From positions 1-9,121 of the forward strand of contig CALVAU010000063.1 of assembly GCA_944325615.1 (NCBI GenBank): DNA of 9,121 nt, in the 5' to 3' direction. Below are positions 1 through 5,600 of this stretch, piece after piece. The translations under genes were made by a program, and so were the position numbers. The notes below the pieces were generated by a model. The model saw nothing but the letters and a program-made list of their open reading frames with translations, ran no database searches and was not told where the DNA came from. Origin of the DNA: Candidatus Gastranaerophilales bacterium (GTDB lineage Bacteria > Cyanobacteriota > Vampirovibrionia > Gastranaerophilales > Gastranaerophilaceae). Every line of letters starts with the position of its first letter. Positions within the stretch are counted from its first letter, which is position 1.

Positions 1-930
1 ACAGTAATGCCAGTAAGTGCAGCAACAATAAAAGTAAAAGCTCTATCCGATTTCACAACAGAAAAACCTACAGATACTTTGACTGTAGAGGCTGTAACAG
101 ATTTGAACTTAGATAATGAAATTTTGATTTTTCAAGGTTATACGATGAAAGGGGATATTGTAGATGTAGTAAGTCCCAAAAGGCTTAAAAGGGATGCGAC
201 GTTTTCTTTTATATTAACTGAGTATATTGATAGAGAAGGTGTTGTACATAAAGTAGATAATGAAAACCGTATAGTCAAAGGAAAATTTACAACCAAATTC
301 AACTACTTAAGTGTAGCAAAATCAGCAGCGCTAACTGTAGGCAGCTATTTTGTAAAAGGTCTTTCTTTAGGTTATGCCGCCGTTGAAGGTGCAATTAAAA
401 ACGAAGAAGATAATCGTCTAAAATCAAGTGCTGTTTCTTTATATGAAAGTACTCCGATATCTTATGTTGAAAAAGGGCAAGATATTGTGATTGCAAAAGA
501 TCAGGTGTTTATGTTGAATTTTAAATTAAAAGATGAAGAAACTGATGAGCCTAATTATGAATATACTGATCTGTCAGGCGAAAATGATACTAAAGAAAAA
601 ATTACTGATGATTCTCAAAAGTTGAATGAAAAAGAAGTTAATTCAACTCTAAATAAAGAAAATGTACAAAATGTTGAGATAAATGATTTTGAAGATTTAG
701 AAGATTTAGAAGATTTAGAAAAAAATGAAGTTCCTGCATCAACTGTAAAAGGTGATAGTGATGCAGTTGAATATGAAAATCACGATGGCTTTCATCTACG
801 TCGCAGAACTCGAAAATACCCGATAGAAATGAAAGATCAAACAGTGCCGGATACAGCTGAACCGATGTCAGTGCCAGATCCTGTTAATACTCAGCCATTA
901 GCTCCGCTTGAGTTACCTGAAACTTACTAA
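1..930 (+). CDS. Hypothetical protein, 5'-truncated: beta-rich region plus acidic tail
   Basis: The frame is open to the window edge. The first ATG (base 7) has no ribosome binding site in view, so the true start probably lies upstream and about 309 residues of the C-terminal part are visible. Numbering from that ATG, residues 1-100 alternate hydrophobic and polar residues as in a beta-rich domain, with 'ILIFQGYTMKGDIVDVVSPK' at 39-58. Residues 104-130 are small and hydrophobic, rich in Gly and Ala (SAALTVGSYFVKGLSLGYAA). Residues 145-172 look beta-rich again. From about 174 the chain becomes acidic low complexity, with EDL repeated three times at 229-237, then a basic patch RRRTRK (265-270) and a Pro-rich end. 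No Cys or Trp is present. The 'xxIxxGxxxxGxVxxVxxxxR' pattern is loosely reminiscent of envelope beta-barrel domains such as VirB10/TrbI, but this is weak inference. I do not recognise the family. Confidence 0.75.
   Translation, partial: TVMPVSAATIKVKALSDFTTEKPTDTLTVEAVTDLNLDNEILIFQGYTMKGDIVDVVSPKRLKRDATFSFILTEYIDREGVVHKVDNENRIVKGKFTTKFNYLSVAKSAALTVGSYFVKGLSLGYAAVEGAIKNEEDNRLKSSAVSLYESTPISYVEKGQDIVIAKDQVFMLNFKLKDEETDEPNYEYTDLSGENDTKEKITDDSQKLNEKEVNSTLNKENVQNVEINDFEDLEDLEDLEKNEVPASTVKGDSDAVEYENHDGFHLRRRTRKYPIEMKDQTVPDTAEPMSVPDPVNTQPLAPLELPETY
691..717 (+). repeat. Three tandem 9-bp repeats coding for EDL
   Basis: GAAGATTTA occurs three times head to tail in frame, giving Glu-Asp-Leu x3 in the acidic tail of the protein at 1-930, followed by a further GAA. 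The copies are identical at DNA level, which suggests recent slippage expansion, so copy number may vary between strains. Confidence 0.85.
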
Positions 931-1070
931 ACTTCGGCAACAGTAGTTTTTATTTTCCCGTTGCCTTCAAAATGAATTTCTTTTTCAATATCATTTTGGC
1001 AAAAAACTATTTTTGCTTTGTTTTGGTTATCTTCCAAAAAGTTTGTAACTTCTTTTATCTCTAAATCCAT
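927..1070 (-). CDS. Small hypothetical protein, 47 residues
   Basis: A short open frame reads MDLEIKEVTNFLEDNQNKAK, then IVFCQNDIEKEIHFEGNGKI and KTTVAEV. AAAGGG lies about 6 bases before the ATG, and a good sigma70-type promoter sits just upstream (1098-1126). Its TAG stop (929-927) overlaps the TAA stop (928-930) of the convergent gene to its left, so the two genes share the four bases CTAA. The residue pattern suggests one short helix followed by a beta hairpin. There is one Cys, no signal peptide and no membrane segment. It is separated from tsf by a strong terminator, so it is probably transcribed on its own. No family is recognised. The promoter, ribosome binding site and fitted stop make it more likely than chance to be a gene. 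Confidence 0.6.
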   Translation of the reverse strand: MDLEIKEVTNFLEDNQNKAKIVFCQNDIEKEIHFEGNGKIKTTVAEV

Positions 1071-1097
1071 CACAATCCCTTTCTACTTATATTATTT

Positions 1098-1126
1098 ATG
1101 ATAACAGTTTTTTAATCTGTTTTCAA
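1098..1126 (-). promoter_or_regulatory. Sigma70-type promoter of the 47-residue gene
   Basis: On the minus strand, TTGAAA (1126-1121) is followed after exactly 17 bases by TATCAT (1103-1098). Transcription would start near 1090, giving a leader of about 20 bases that contains the AAAGGG ribosome binding site. The promoter lies beyond the tsf terminator, which fits independent transcription of the small gene. Confidence 0.6.
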
Positions 1127-1146
1127 GCCTATTAAAACCTTTGAAT

Positions 1147-1185
1147 AAAAAAAAGACCGATGAAAAAATCATCGGTCTTTTTTTT
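1147..1185 (-). terminator. Intrinsic terminator of rpsB-tsf
   Basis: GACCGATGA (1155-1163) and TCATCGGTC (1169-1177) form a perfect 9-bp stem around a 5-base loop. They are flanked by eight A and eight T, which can lengthen the stem to 17 bp. It begins 19 bases beyond the tsf stop. Its symmetry would let it work in both directions, but no plus-strand gene ends just before it. Confidence 0.93.
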
Positions 1186-1203
1186 AATTGATTATATGAA
1201 TTA

Positions 1204-2067
1204 CTAGCCTTTAACTTGGCTCATAACTTCTTCTGCAAAGTTGTCTTGGCGTTTTTCAAGACCTTCACCAAGAACGAATCTTGTGAATGATTTAATTGTC
1301 AATTTGCCTTCGATTAACTGTTCAATAGTTACATCAGGATTTTTAACAAAAGGTTGTTCAAGAAGAACTTTTGAAGCTAAAAGTTTGTTTACTCTGCCTT
1401 CAACAATTTTAGCTCTGATGTTTTCAGGTTTCTTTTGAAGATCTTCTTTACCCATTTCAATTTCAGTTTCATGGTCGATAACAGATTGAGGAATTTCTGC
1501 TCTTGATAAAAATTCAGGAGCATTAGATGCGATATGAAGACAAATGTCGTTCATTAATTCGTCATCTTTTTTATCAGTTTGCAAAAGAACACCGATTTTG
1601 CCGTTGTGGATGTATGTTGCAACATTTCCTTCATAACGTACAAATCTTCTGAAAGTGATTTTTTCACCGATAGACGCGATTTTTTCTTTTATAACTTCTT
1701 CAATAGTTTTACCGCATTTTGGGCAAGTTGAAGCAACGAAAGTTTCAACGTCAGCAGGATTAGATTCAGCAACAGCTTTAGCTAAGCAATTTGAAAGTTC
1801 TTTGAATTCTTCATTTTTAGCAACGAAGTCAGTTTCGCAGTTAACTTCAACCATAGCGCCTGCATTATCAACGATAGCAGATGCAATAAGTCCTTCTGCA
1901 GCAATTCTTCCCATTTTCTTATCAGCTGAAGCCATACCTTTTTGACGTAGCACGTCCATAGCTTTTTCCATATCTCCGTCAGTTTCAACAAGTGCTTTTT
2001 TAGCATCCATCATACCTGCACCGGTTTTGTCACGGAGTTCTTTTACCATTTGTGCTGTAATATTCAT
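1204..2067 (-). CDS. tsf: Translation elongation factor Ts
   Basis: EF-Ts is the guanine nucleotide exchange factor that releases GDP from EF-Tu in the cytoplasm; EF-Tu itself is encoded at 8054. The protein has 287 residues, a normal length. The N-terminal UBA-like domain carries LRDKTGAGMMDAKKAL (11-26). The TDFV motif that contacts EF-Tu is at 79-82 (NCETDFVAKNEEF). The C-terminal module ends with GEGLEKRQDNFAEEV, typical of cyanobacterial and plastid forms. GGAG lies 6 bases before the ATG. It is the second gene of rpsB-tsf, 61 bases after rpsB, and is followed by a terminator. The odd point is CPKCG at 115-119, a CxxC pair just before the conserved GKTIEE segment, which I do not recall from standard EF-Ts proteins. 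Confidence 0.97.
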   Translation of the reverse strand: MNITAQMVKELRDKTGAGMMDAKKALVETDGDMEKAMDVLRQKGMASADKKMGRIAAEGLIASAIVDNAGAMVEVNCETDFVAKNEEFKELSNCLAKAVAESNPADVETFVASTCPKCGKTIEEVIKEKIASIGEKITFRRFVRYEGNVATYIHNGKIGVLLQTDKKDDELMNDICLHIASNAPEFLSRAEIPQSVIDHETEIEMGKEDLQKKPENIRAKIVEGRVNKLLASKVLLEQPFVKNPDVTIEQLIEGKLTIKSFTRFVLGEGLEKRQDNFAEEVMSQVKG

Positions 2068-2091
2068 GTTTCTCTCCTATATTTTGTAATG

Positions 2092-2113
2092 GGCGCCAGC
2101 TTATGCTGACGCC
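2092..2113 (-). promoter_or_regulatory. Intercistronic hairpin between rpsB and tsf
   Basis: On the minus strand GGCGTCAGC, ATAA, GGCGCC-type complement GCTGGCGCC form a 9-bp GC-rich stem with a 4-base loop. One pair is G-U on the transcribed strand and would be an A-C mismatch on the other strand. No T-run follows, so it is not an intrinsic terminator. It ends 14 bases before the tsf ribosome binding site. It could set the rpsB:tsf transcript ratio by mRNA protection or partial pausing; that role is inferred. Confidence 0.7.
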
Positions 2114-2128
2114 ATATTATAAAATTTA

Positions 2129-2905
2129 TTATTTTACTTCTTCTGCAACTTCTTCTGCGCTTACGCCAGCATCTTCAGCTTTAATTTCTTCAATTTTAGC
2201 TGTTGTGTTAGCTTTGTTTTCTTTTAATTGTTTTCCTTCAAGTACAGCATCCGCAAGTTTAGAAGTGATTAATCTGATTGATCTGATAGCATCATCGTTT
2301 CCTGGGATAACATAATCAATATTAGAAGGATCTGCATTTGTATCAGCTAAACAGATTACAGGGATTCCTAATTTTTTAGCTTCAAGAATAGCGATTTCAT
2401 CTTTCTTTTGATCGATAACGAAGATTAAATCAGTCAATCCTCTCATTTCTTTGATACCGCCTAATGTTTTGCTTAATTTAGCTAATTGACGATTTAATTG
2501 AGCGATTTCTTTTTTAGGTAATTTTTCAGCGTGTCCGCTGTTCAAGAAATCTTCTAATTCTCTTAATTTGCTAACACGTCCTCTGATTGTTTCAAAGTTA
2601 GTTAACATACCACCAAGCCATCTTCTGTTGATGTAATAAGCACCTGATCTTTGTGCTTCTTCAGCTACAACTTCAGCAGCTTGTTTTTTTGTACCTACAA
2701 ATAAGATATTTTTATTACGTGCAGCGAATTCTCTTACTACTTCATAAGCTTTATCAAGTAAGTCTGAAGTCTTACGTAAATCAAATACATAAATTCCGTT
2801 TCTTGCACCGTAAATATACGGTTTCATTTTAGGGTTCCATCTTTGTGTTTGGTGACCGAAGTGTACACCGGCTTCCAAAAGTTCAATCATAGATGCTACT
2901 GGCAT
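2129..2905 (-). CDS. rpsB: 30S ribosomal protein S2
   Basis: S2 binds the head-body junction region of the 30S subunit late in assembly. The protein has 258 residues, of usual length, and matches the family throughout. The N-terminal signature AGVHFGHQTQRWNPKMKPYI spans 12-31, FVGTKKQA is at 69-76, RRWLGGMLTNF at 94-104 and PGNDDAIRSI at 201-210. The tail from about 225 is Lys/Glu/Ala-rich and ends AEEVAEEVK, a common lineage-specific extension. GGAG lies 7 bases before the ATG. It is the first gene of the rpsB-tsf operon and is preceded by a leader of roughly 115 bases with several possible hairpins, which suggests S2-dependent or attenuation-type control. Confidence 0.98.
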   Translation of the reverse strand: MPVASMIELLEAGVHFGHQTQRWNPKMKPYIYGARNGIYVFDLRKTSDLLDKAYEVVREFAARNKNILFVGTKKQAAEVVAEEAQRSGAYYINRRWLGGMLTNFETIRGRVSKLRELEDFLNSGHAEKLPKKEIAQLNRQLAKLSKTLGGIKEMRGLTDLIFVIDQKKDEIAILEAKKLGIPVICLADTNADPSNIDYVIPGNDDAIRSIRLITSKLADAVLEGKQLKENKANTTAKIEEIKAEDAGVSAEEVAEEVK

Positions 2906-3020
2906 CGGTTTTCTCCTTTTTATTTTTACTTAGTACTACGGGAAATACTGTCCCATTCCAAAATACATAAAAACAAGTCTTAACTTGTTTTGGGTAACTT
3001 AGAACTAGGGCAAAACCTAT
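2906..3020 (-). promoter_or_regulatory. rpsB: Candidate regulatory leader of rpsB
   Basis: If transcription starts near 3020, rpsB has a leader of about 115 bases. On the minus strand AAAACAAGT/ACTTGTTTT (2991-2970) makes a perfect 9-bp hairpin with loop TAAG, followed by an interrupted T-rich stretch. ATGGGA/TCCCGT forms a second hairpin near 2939-2957 with one G-U pair. Upstream, GTTTTG can pair with CAAAAC, which overlaps the 5' arm of the 9-bp hairpin, so the two structures exclude each other. Autogenous control of rpsB leaders by S2 is known in other bacteria; whether this leader works that way is inference. Confidence 0.45.
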
Positions 3021-3026
3021 CGGACT

Positions 3027-3060
3027 AGTATAACCAATTATATATTATTACAAAAATACA
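3027..3060 (-). promoter_or_regulatory. Possible promoter region of rpsB-tsf
   Basis: On the minus strand there are two -10-like hexamers, TATAAT (3042-3037) and TATACT (3032-3027), in a very AT-rich stretch. No good -35 stands at 16-18 bases from either; TTGCTA is 21 bases from TATAAT. The region is placed correctly, just after the upstream terminator, but the exact promoter is uncertain. Confidence 0.4.
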
Positions 3061-3101
3061 TTTTAGCAAACTTTAATGTTACAAAATTTAAATACTTAAG
3101 C

Positions 3102-3134
3102 AAAAAAAATCGGACCTCCCCTAAAGTTAGTCCG
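3102..3134 (-). terminator. Intrinsic terminator of cobA
   Basis: On the minus strand CGGAC (3134-3130) and GTCCG (3115-3111) enclose a 14-base loop. One more U-G pair is possible, and an eight-T run follows (3109-3102). It lies about 93 bases after the cobA stop and before the rpsB promoter region, insulating the two units. The stem is short, so efficiency is uncertain. Confidence 0.7.
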
Positions 3135-3227
3135 GTATTTCATTTCTGAAACAAAAAGGATTTACATTAACTTAAGTCTTTTTTACCTGCCCAAGTCTGC
3201 AGTATAACTATCCTCTCTCTCTTCTCC

Positions 3228-3761
3228 CTAATACTCAATTCCTTGTCTTGCCATTACTCCCATATCAAAGTAGTGTTTGATAGGTTTCATTTCTGTAACA
3301 AGGTGAGCCATTGCTTTTAATTCAGGGTGTGCATATCTTCCTGTCAAAACTATTTCCAAGTTTTCAGGTTTGTTCATCAATGCCTCTTTTACTTCTGATA
3401 CTTTTATCATATTCATTGCTGTACAAATATTGATTTCATCTAATATGATAAGTTGATATTCGCCTGATTTAATAGCTTTTTTAGCAAATTCCCAACCTTT
3501 TTTAGCTTCTTTATAGTCGTCCATACAAACATTGTGAGAATAACATACTCTATCCATTCCAAATTGAACTACATCAAGGTTTGGAAGGAATTTTGATGAT
3601 GAAATTATTTCACCGTATGATGTTGCGCTATCGCCTTTTGTAAATTGGATAATTAAAACTTTCCAACCATGTCCAAGCGCACGAAGTGCTAAACCTAATG
3701 ATGCTGTAGTTTTACCTTTTCCATCTCCTGTGTAAATTTGAATATAACCATGTTCTAACAC
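3228..3761 (-). CDS. cobA: Cob(I)alamin (corrinoid) adenosyltransferase, CobA/CobO/BtuR family
   Basis: This enzyme transfers the 5'-deoxyadenosyl group of ATP to reduced corrinoid Co(I), giving adenosylcobalamin or its precursors. The protein has 177 residues, the usual size. It has the family's P-loop GDGKGKTT (12-19), the Walker-B-like LIILDEIN (104-111), TGRYAHPEL (140-148) and the end signature HYFDMGVMARQGIEY. The start is GTG: GGAGGT stands 9 bases upstream and the residues MLEHGYIQIYTGDGKGKT match the usual N-terminus. It stands alone, with no other cobalamin gene nearby, so it may serve salvage as well as synthesis. Upstream lies a possible structured leader (3790-3998); downstream is its own terminator. 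It has 3 Cys residues in the middle (73, 79, 113). Confidence 0.95.
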   Translation of the reverse strand: MLEHGYIQIYTGDGKGKTTASLGLALRALGHGWKVLIIQFTKGDSATSYGEIISSSKFLPNLDVVQFGMDRVCYSHNVCMDDYKEAKKGWEFAKKAIKSGEYQLIILDEINICTAMNMIKVSEVKEALMNKPENLEIVLTGRYAHPELKAMAHLVTEMKPIKHYFDMGVMARQGIEY

Positions 3762-3770
3762 TTCTCTACT

Positions 3771-3776
3771 ACCTCC
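3771..3776 (-). promoter_or_regulatory. Ribosome binding site fixing the GTG start of cobA
   Basis: GGAGGT on the minus strand, 9 bases before GTG (3761-3759). There is no ATG in frame between it and the conserved P-loop region, so this site supports the GTG start. Confidence 0.8.
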
Positions 3777-3789
3777 GAATATAAACTAT

Positions 3790-3998
3790 AATTCTTATCC
3801 ATATTTTAAACGATTTTTGAACTCTTCTTAATCGACCTATGGATTTATAAGACTAAAGGAGAGGATCTATATTTATCAATCCCCGCCTCCCAAGATGTAA
3901 ATTCATCATAGAACAAATTTTTATTCTTGGAACATTTTTATAACGCTCCATGCCAATCTTTTTACAATTAAATTTCATCTAAATCCAAAGATTGACAT
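3790..3998 (-). ncRNA. Candidate structured leader RNA upstream of cobA
   Basis: Read on the minus strand, this stretch offers several helices. ATGTCAATCTTT (3998-3987) pairs with AAAGATTGGCAT (3961-3950) over 12 bp. TGGAGC (3950-3945) pairs with GTTCCA (3933-3928). CCAAGA (3930-3925) pairs with TCTTGG (3895-3890), which excludes the previous helix. GGAGG plus GGATT (3890-3878) pair with GATCC plus TCTCC (3867-3858). CGATT/AATCG lie at 3834-3811. TGGATTTA in the first loop (3987-3980) can pair with TAAATCCA (3847-3840), a possible pseudoknot. Four of the pairs are G-U on this strand and would be A-C mismatches on the other. I see none of the conserved cobalamin-riboswitch boxes. Whether it is a real RNA is unproven. 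Confidence 0.35.
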
Positions 3999-4101
3999 TC
4001 TATAAGCTTTTTGAGAATTGCTCCAAATAAGTGAAAAATTTACAATAATTTTGTAAATATAAAGTAACATTCTATTGCAAAGTTTCAAAGAAGTCTTGCA
4101 T

Positions 4102-4121
4102 ACAAGCTTTCGCTTGTTTTT
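4102..4121 (+). terminator. Weak terminator-like hairpin
   Basis: ACAAGC (4102-4107), loop TTTC, GCTTGT (4112-4117), then Ts to 4121. On the plus strand it looks like a weak intrinsic terminator, yet no plus-strand gene ends upstream. On the minus strand the same hairpin has a GAAA tetraloop and no T-run. It belongs to a cluster of short inverted repeats, so its role is unclear. Confidence 0.3.
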
Positions 4122-4293
4122 AAAAAATTAAGCAAGCTTAACAAATTTCAAGAAAGTAAAAAAAATGCAAAATACAAGTATTTAAGTTGCATAAATGTCG
4201 ATAAATACGGGTATAGTGTATATACAAGGGATATTCACTTGATTTGTAAATAAATGTAAAGAAAAATCTTAAGGAAAGGCAATTATTTAAAGG

Positions 4294-4325
4294 TTATATA
4301 CTTTATATATATACGAAGTATATAA
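4294..4325 (+). promoter_or_regulatory. 10-bp inverted repeat just before the coiled-coil gene
   Basis: TTATATACTT (4294-4303) and AAGTATATAA (4316-4325) are perfect inverted copies around 12 bases. The right arm ends 13 bases before the ATG, next to the purine-rich AGAGAG that serves as ribosome binding site. It may be a hairpin in the leader that affects ribosome access, or an AT-rich operator. Confidence 0.6.
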
Positions 4326-4338
4326 AAAAGAGAGAATT

Positions 4339-5520
4339 ATGGGTTTACCAGCAGTACAAAAACCAATAGTTAAAGCGGGTCTAAAGACCGCAATAAAAAG
4401 CAAGAGTTTTGAAGCGCCTAAGCTTGACACTCGAAGTTCAGCATCTACTGCAACTGTGTCAGCTTCAACTTCTACAAATTCTGCAAAAACAACTGCGTTA
4501 AATTCATTAAGTACAACATCAAAATCTTCTAATATATTTTCAAGCGGAGAGTATGCAAAATACAATAATTATGTTGGCGGTAAGAGAAACGTTAATCCAA
4601 GCGATTATACAATGTATAATGTTGGCGTAAATTTAGATGCAAGTATTGCATCAGGTTTTGCACAAACTCCTCGTAGCGCAAGACGTGAGGCTTATCAGCT
4701 AAATAAAGATTTGCAAAAATATATAAGTGCAATGAATGCAAACAGAAACACAGGCTCTACTGCTGCCGGTACTATGGCGATGCTGAATCAATTAGGAACT
4801 TTAGCAGGAGAGGTTACAAAAACTATTGCATCTACAAAAGCTTCAAAATCACAGGCCGCCGATTCAAATCAATCAACTGCACAATTTAGTGGTGATTCAT
4901 CAAAAGATTATGCTGCAAAAATAGATTCCGAAAACGGACTTTTGAATGCAGCTCAAGCAAACAGCGAAGTTTTAGCTCAAAATATTGCCGAAAGTACTGA
5001 AACTTTAAATACTAAATCAGGAGAATTGACTAAAGTAACAGATGATATTAGCAATCTTAACCAACAAATAGATTCATTAGAAAAGACAATTGGTAAAAAT
5101 CCTGATCCTGCAGCAATAGCAAGTAATCAAGCAAGATTAGCTGAGTTAAAAACTCAATTGACAGCTAAAAAGGCAGAGCAAACAAAATTAAAAACAGAAG
5201 TAGATAGCCTTAAAGGTGAAATTAAACGTAATAATGAAGAAAAAGCAAAAGTTGATAAAGAAATCGAACAACACGAATCAAATCTTGCTCAATATGAAAA
5301 TAAGAAAACACAATATGAAAGAGCAGAACAACGTGAATTAAGCAGTTCATACAGCAAATTAGGAAAATTGGCTAACCAAGCAAAAAGCGAAACTAATGAA
5401 AGTAAAAAACAAAAAATAATCGATGAATATAGAGACCTTGCAGCTAAATACAATACAACAGTTGATAACACAACTGTAAAAGGATATCAAAGAGTTTCAG
5501 ATGAGCCGATTTTATCATAA
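4339..5520 (+). CDS. Hypothetical coiled-coil protein, 393 residues
   Basis: The family is not recognised. The protein starts at ATG after AGAGAG (4 bases away). Residues 1-30 are basic; 31-68 are Ser/Thr/Ala-rich low complexity. Residues 70-130 contain a Tyr/Asn-rich stretch (GEYAKYNNYVGGKRN) and SARREAYQLNKDL. Residues 140-175 are Ala/Thr-rich. A long helical, heptad-like region runs from about 200 to 337, broken at 252-262 by GKNPDPAAIAS, so it probably folds back as an antiparallel coiled-coil hairpin. Another helix covers about 338-371, and the tail is polar. There is no signal peptide, no membrane segment, no Cys and no Trp. The composition suggests a structural or scaffold protein. It is transcribed divergently from cobA and followed by a strong terminator (5601-5629). 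Confidence 0.8.
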   Translation: MGLPAVQKPIVKAGLKTAIKSKSFEAPKLDTRSSASTATVSASTSTNSAKTTALNSLSTTSKSSNIFSSGEYAKYNNYVGGKRNVNPSDYTMYNVGVNLDASIASGFAQTPRSARREAYQLNKDLQKYISAMNANRNTGSTAAGTMAMLNQLGTLAGEVTKTIASTKASKSQAADSNQSTAQFSGDSSKDYAAKIDSENGLLNAAQANSEVLAQNIAESTETLNTKSGELTKVTDDISNLNQQIDSLEKTIGKNPDPAAIASNQARLAELKTQLTAKKAEQTKLKTEVDSLKGEIKRNNEEKAKVDKEIEQHESNLAQYENKKTQYERAEQRELSSSYSKLGKLANQAKSETNESKKQKIIDEYRDLAAKYNTTVDNTTVKGYQRVSDEPILS

Positions 5521-5549
5521 TAGTTGAATTTTAATCTTGGGTTTTAAAA

Positions 5550-5585
5550 ACTTTACATAGGACTTTACATTTGACTTTATGTAAT
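5550..5585 (+). repeat. Three 12-bp direct repeats overlapping the rimP promoter
   Basis: ACTTTACATAGG, ACTTTACATTTG and ACTTTATGTAAT follow each other without gaps. The first two share ACTTTACAT and the third ACTTTA. The second copy supplies the -35 hexamer TTTACA of the promoter before rimP. The 12-base spacing is just over one helical turn, so the array could be a binding site or a set of alternative -35 boxes. Confidence 0.6.
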
Positions 5586-5592
5586 TTATAAT
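5564..5592 (+). promoter_or_regulatory. Sigma70-type promoter upstream of rimP-nusA
   Basis: TTTACA (5564-5569) and a perfect TATAAT (5587-5592) stand 17 bases apart. Transcription would begin near 5599, at the very edge of the hairpin at 5601-5629, so the transcript would carry this terminator as its first structure. It is the best promoter in the gap before rimP. Confidence 0.65.
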
Positions 5593-5600
5593 AATTTCAG

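Larger units (their letters stand above)
3777..4338. other. Divergent intergenic region, no convincing gene
   Basis: These 562 bases separate cobA (minus) from the coiled-coil gene (plus). Only frames of about 30 codons or fewer occur, none with a good ribosome binding site. The left half holds the helices of the possible cobA leader. The middle (4094-4139) holds several short inverted copies of CAAGC/GCTTG. The right part holds candidate promoters for the plus gene: TTGCAT (4187) with TATAGT (4212) at a long 19-base spacing, and TTGATT (4239) with AAAAAT (4262) at 17. Neither is convincing. On the minus strand TTTGGA and TATAGA (around 4004-4026) are a weak promoter candidate for the cobA leader. 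Confidence 0.6.

Noticed and set aside
936..965. GGCAAC/GTTGCC inverted repeat as terminator for the first gene
   Set aside because: Only 6 bp around an 18-base loop, inside the small minus-strand gene and without a T-run after it.
3089..3144. 15-codon minus-strand frame (MKYRTNFRGGPIFFA)
   Set aside because: It overlaps the cobA terminator and has no ribosome binding site.
3853..3951. 32-residue minus-strand frame (MERYKNVPRIK...) upstream of cobA
   Set aside because: It has no ribosome binding site, and its bases are better explained by the inverted repeats that overlap it.
3762..3998. Canonical cobalamin riboswitch before cobA
   Set aside because: The conserved B12-box and AGGGAA/GGTG core elements are not visible on the sense strand, so only an unnamed structured leader is proposed.
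4287..4565. 92-codon minus-strand frame across the start of the coiled-coil gene
   Set aside because: It lies antisense to a longer frame with start signals and coiled-coil coherence, and has no ribosome binding site of its own; a shadow.
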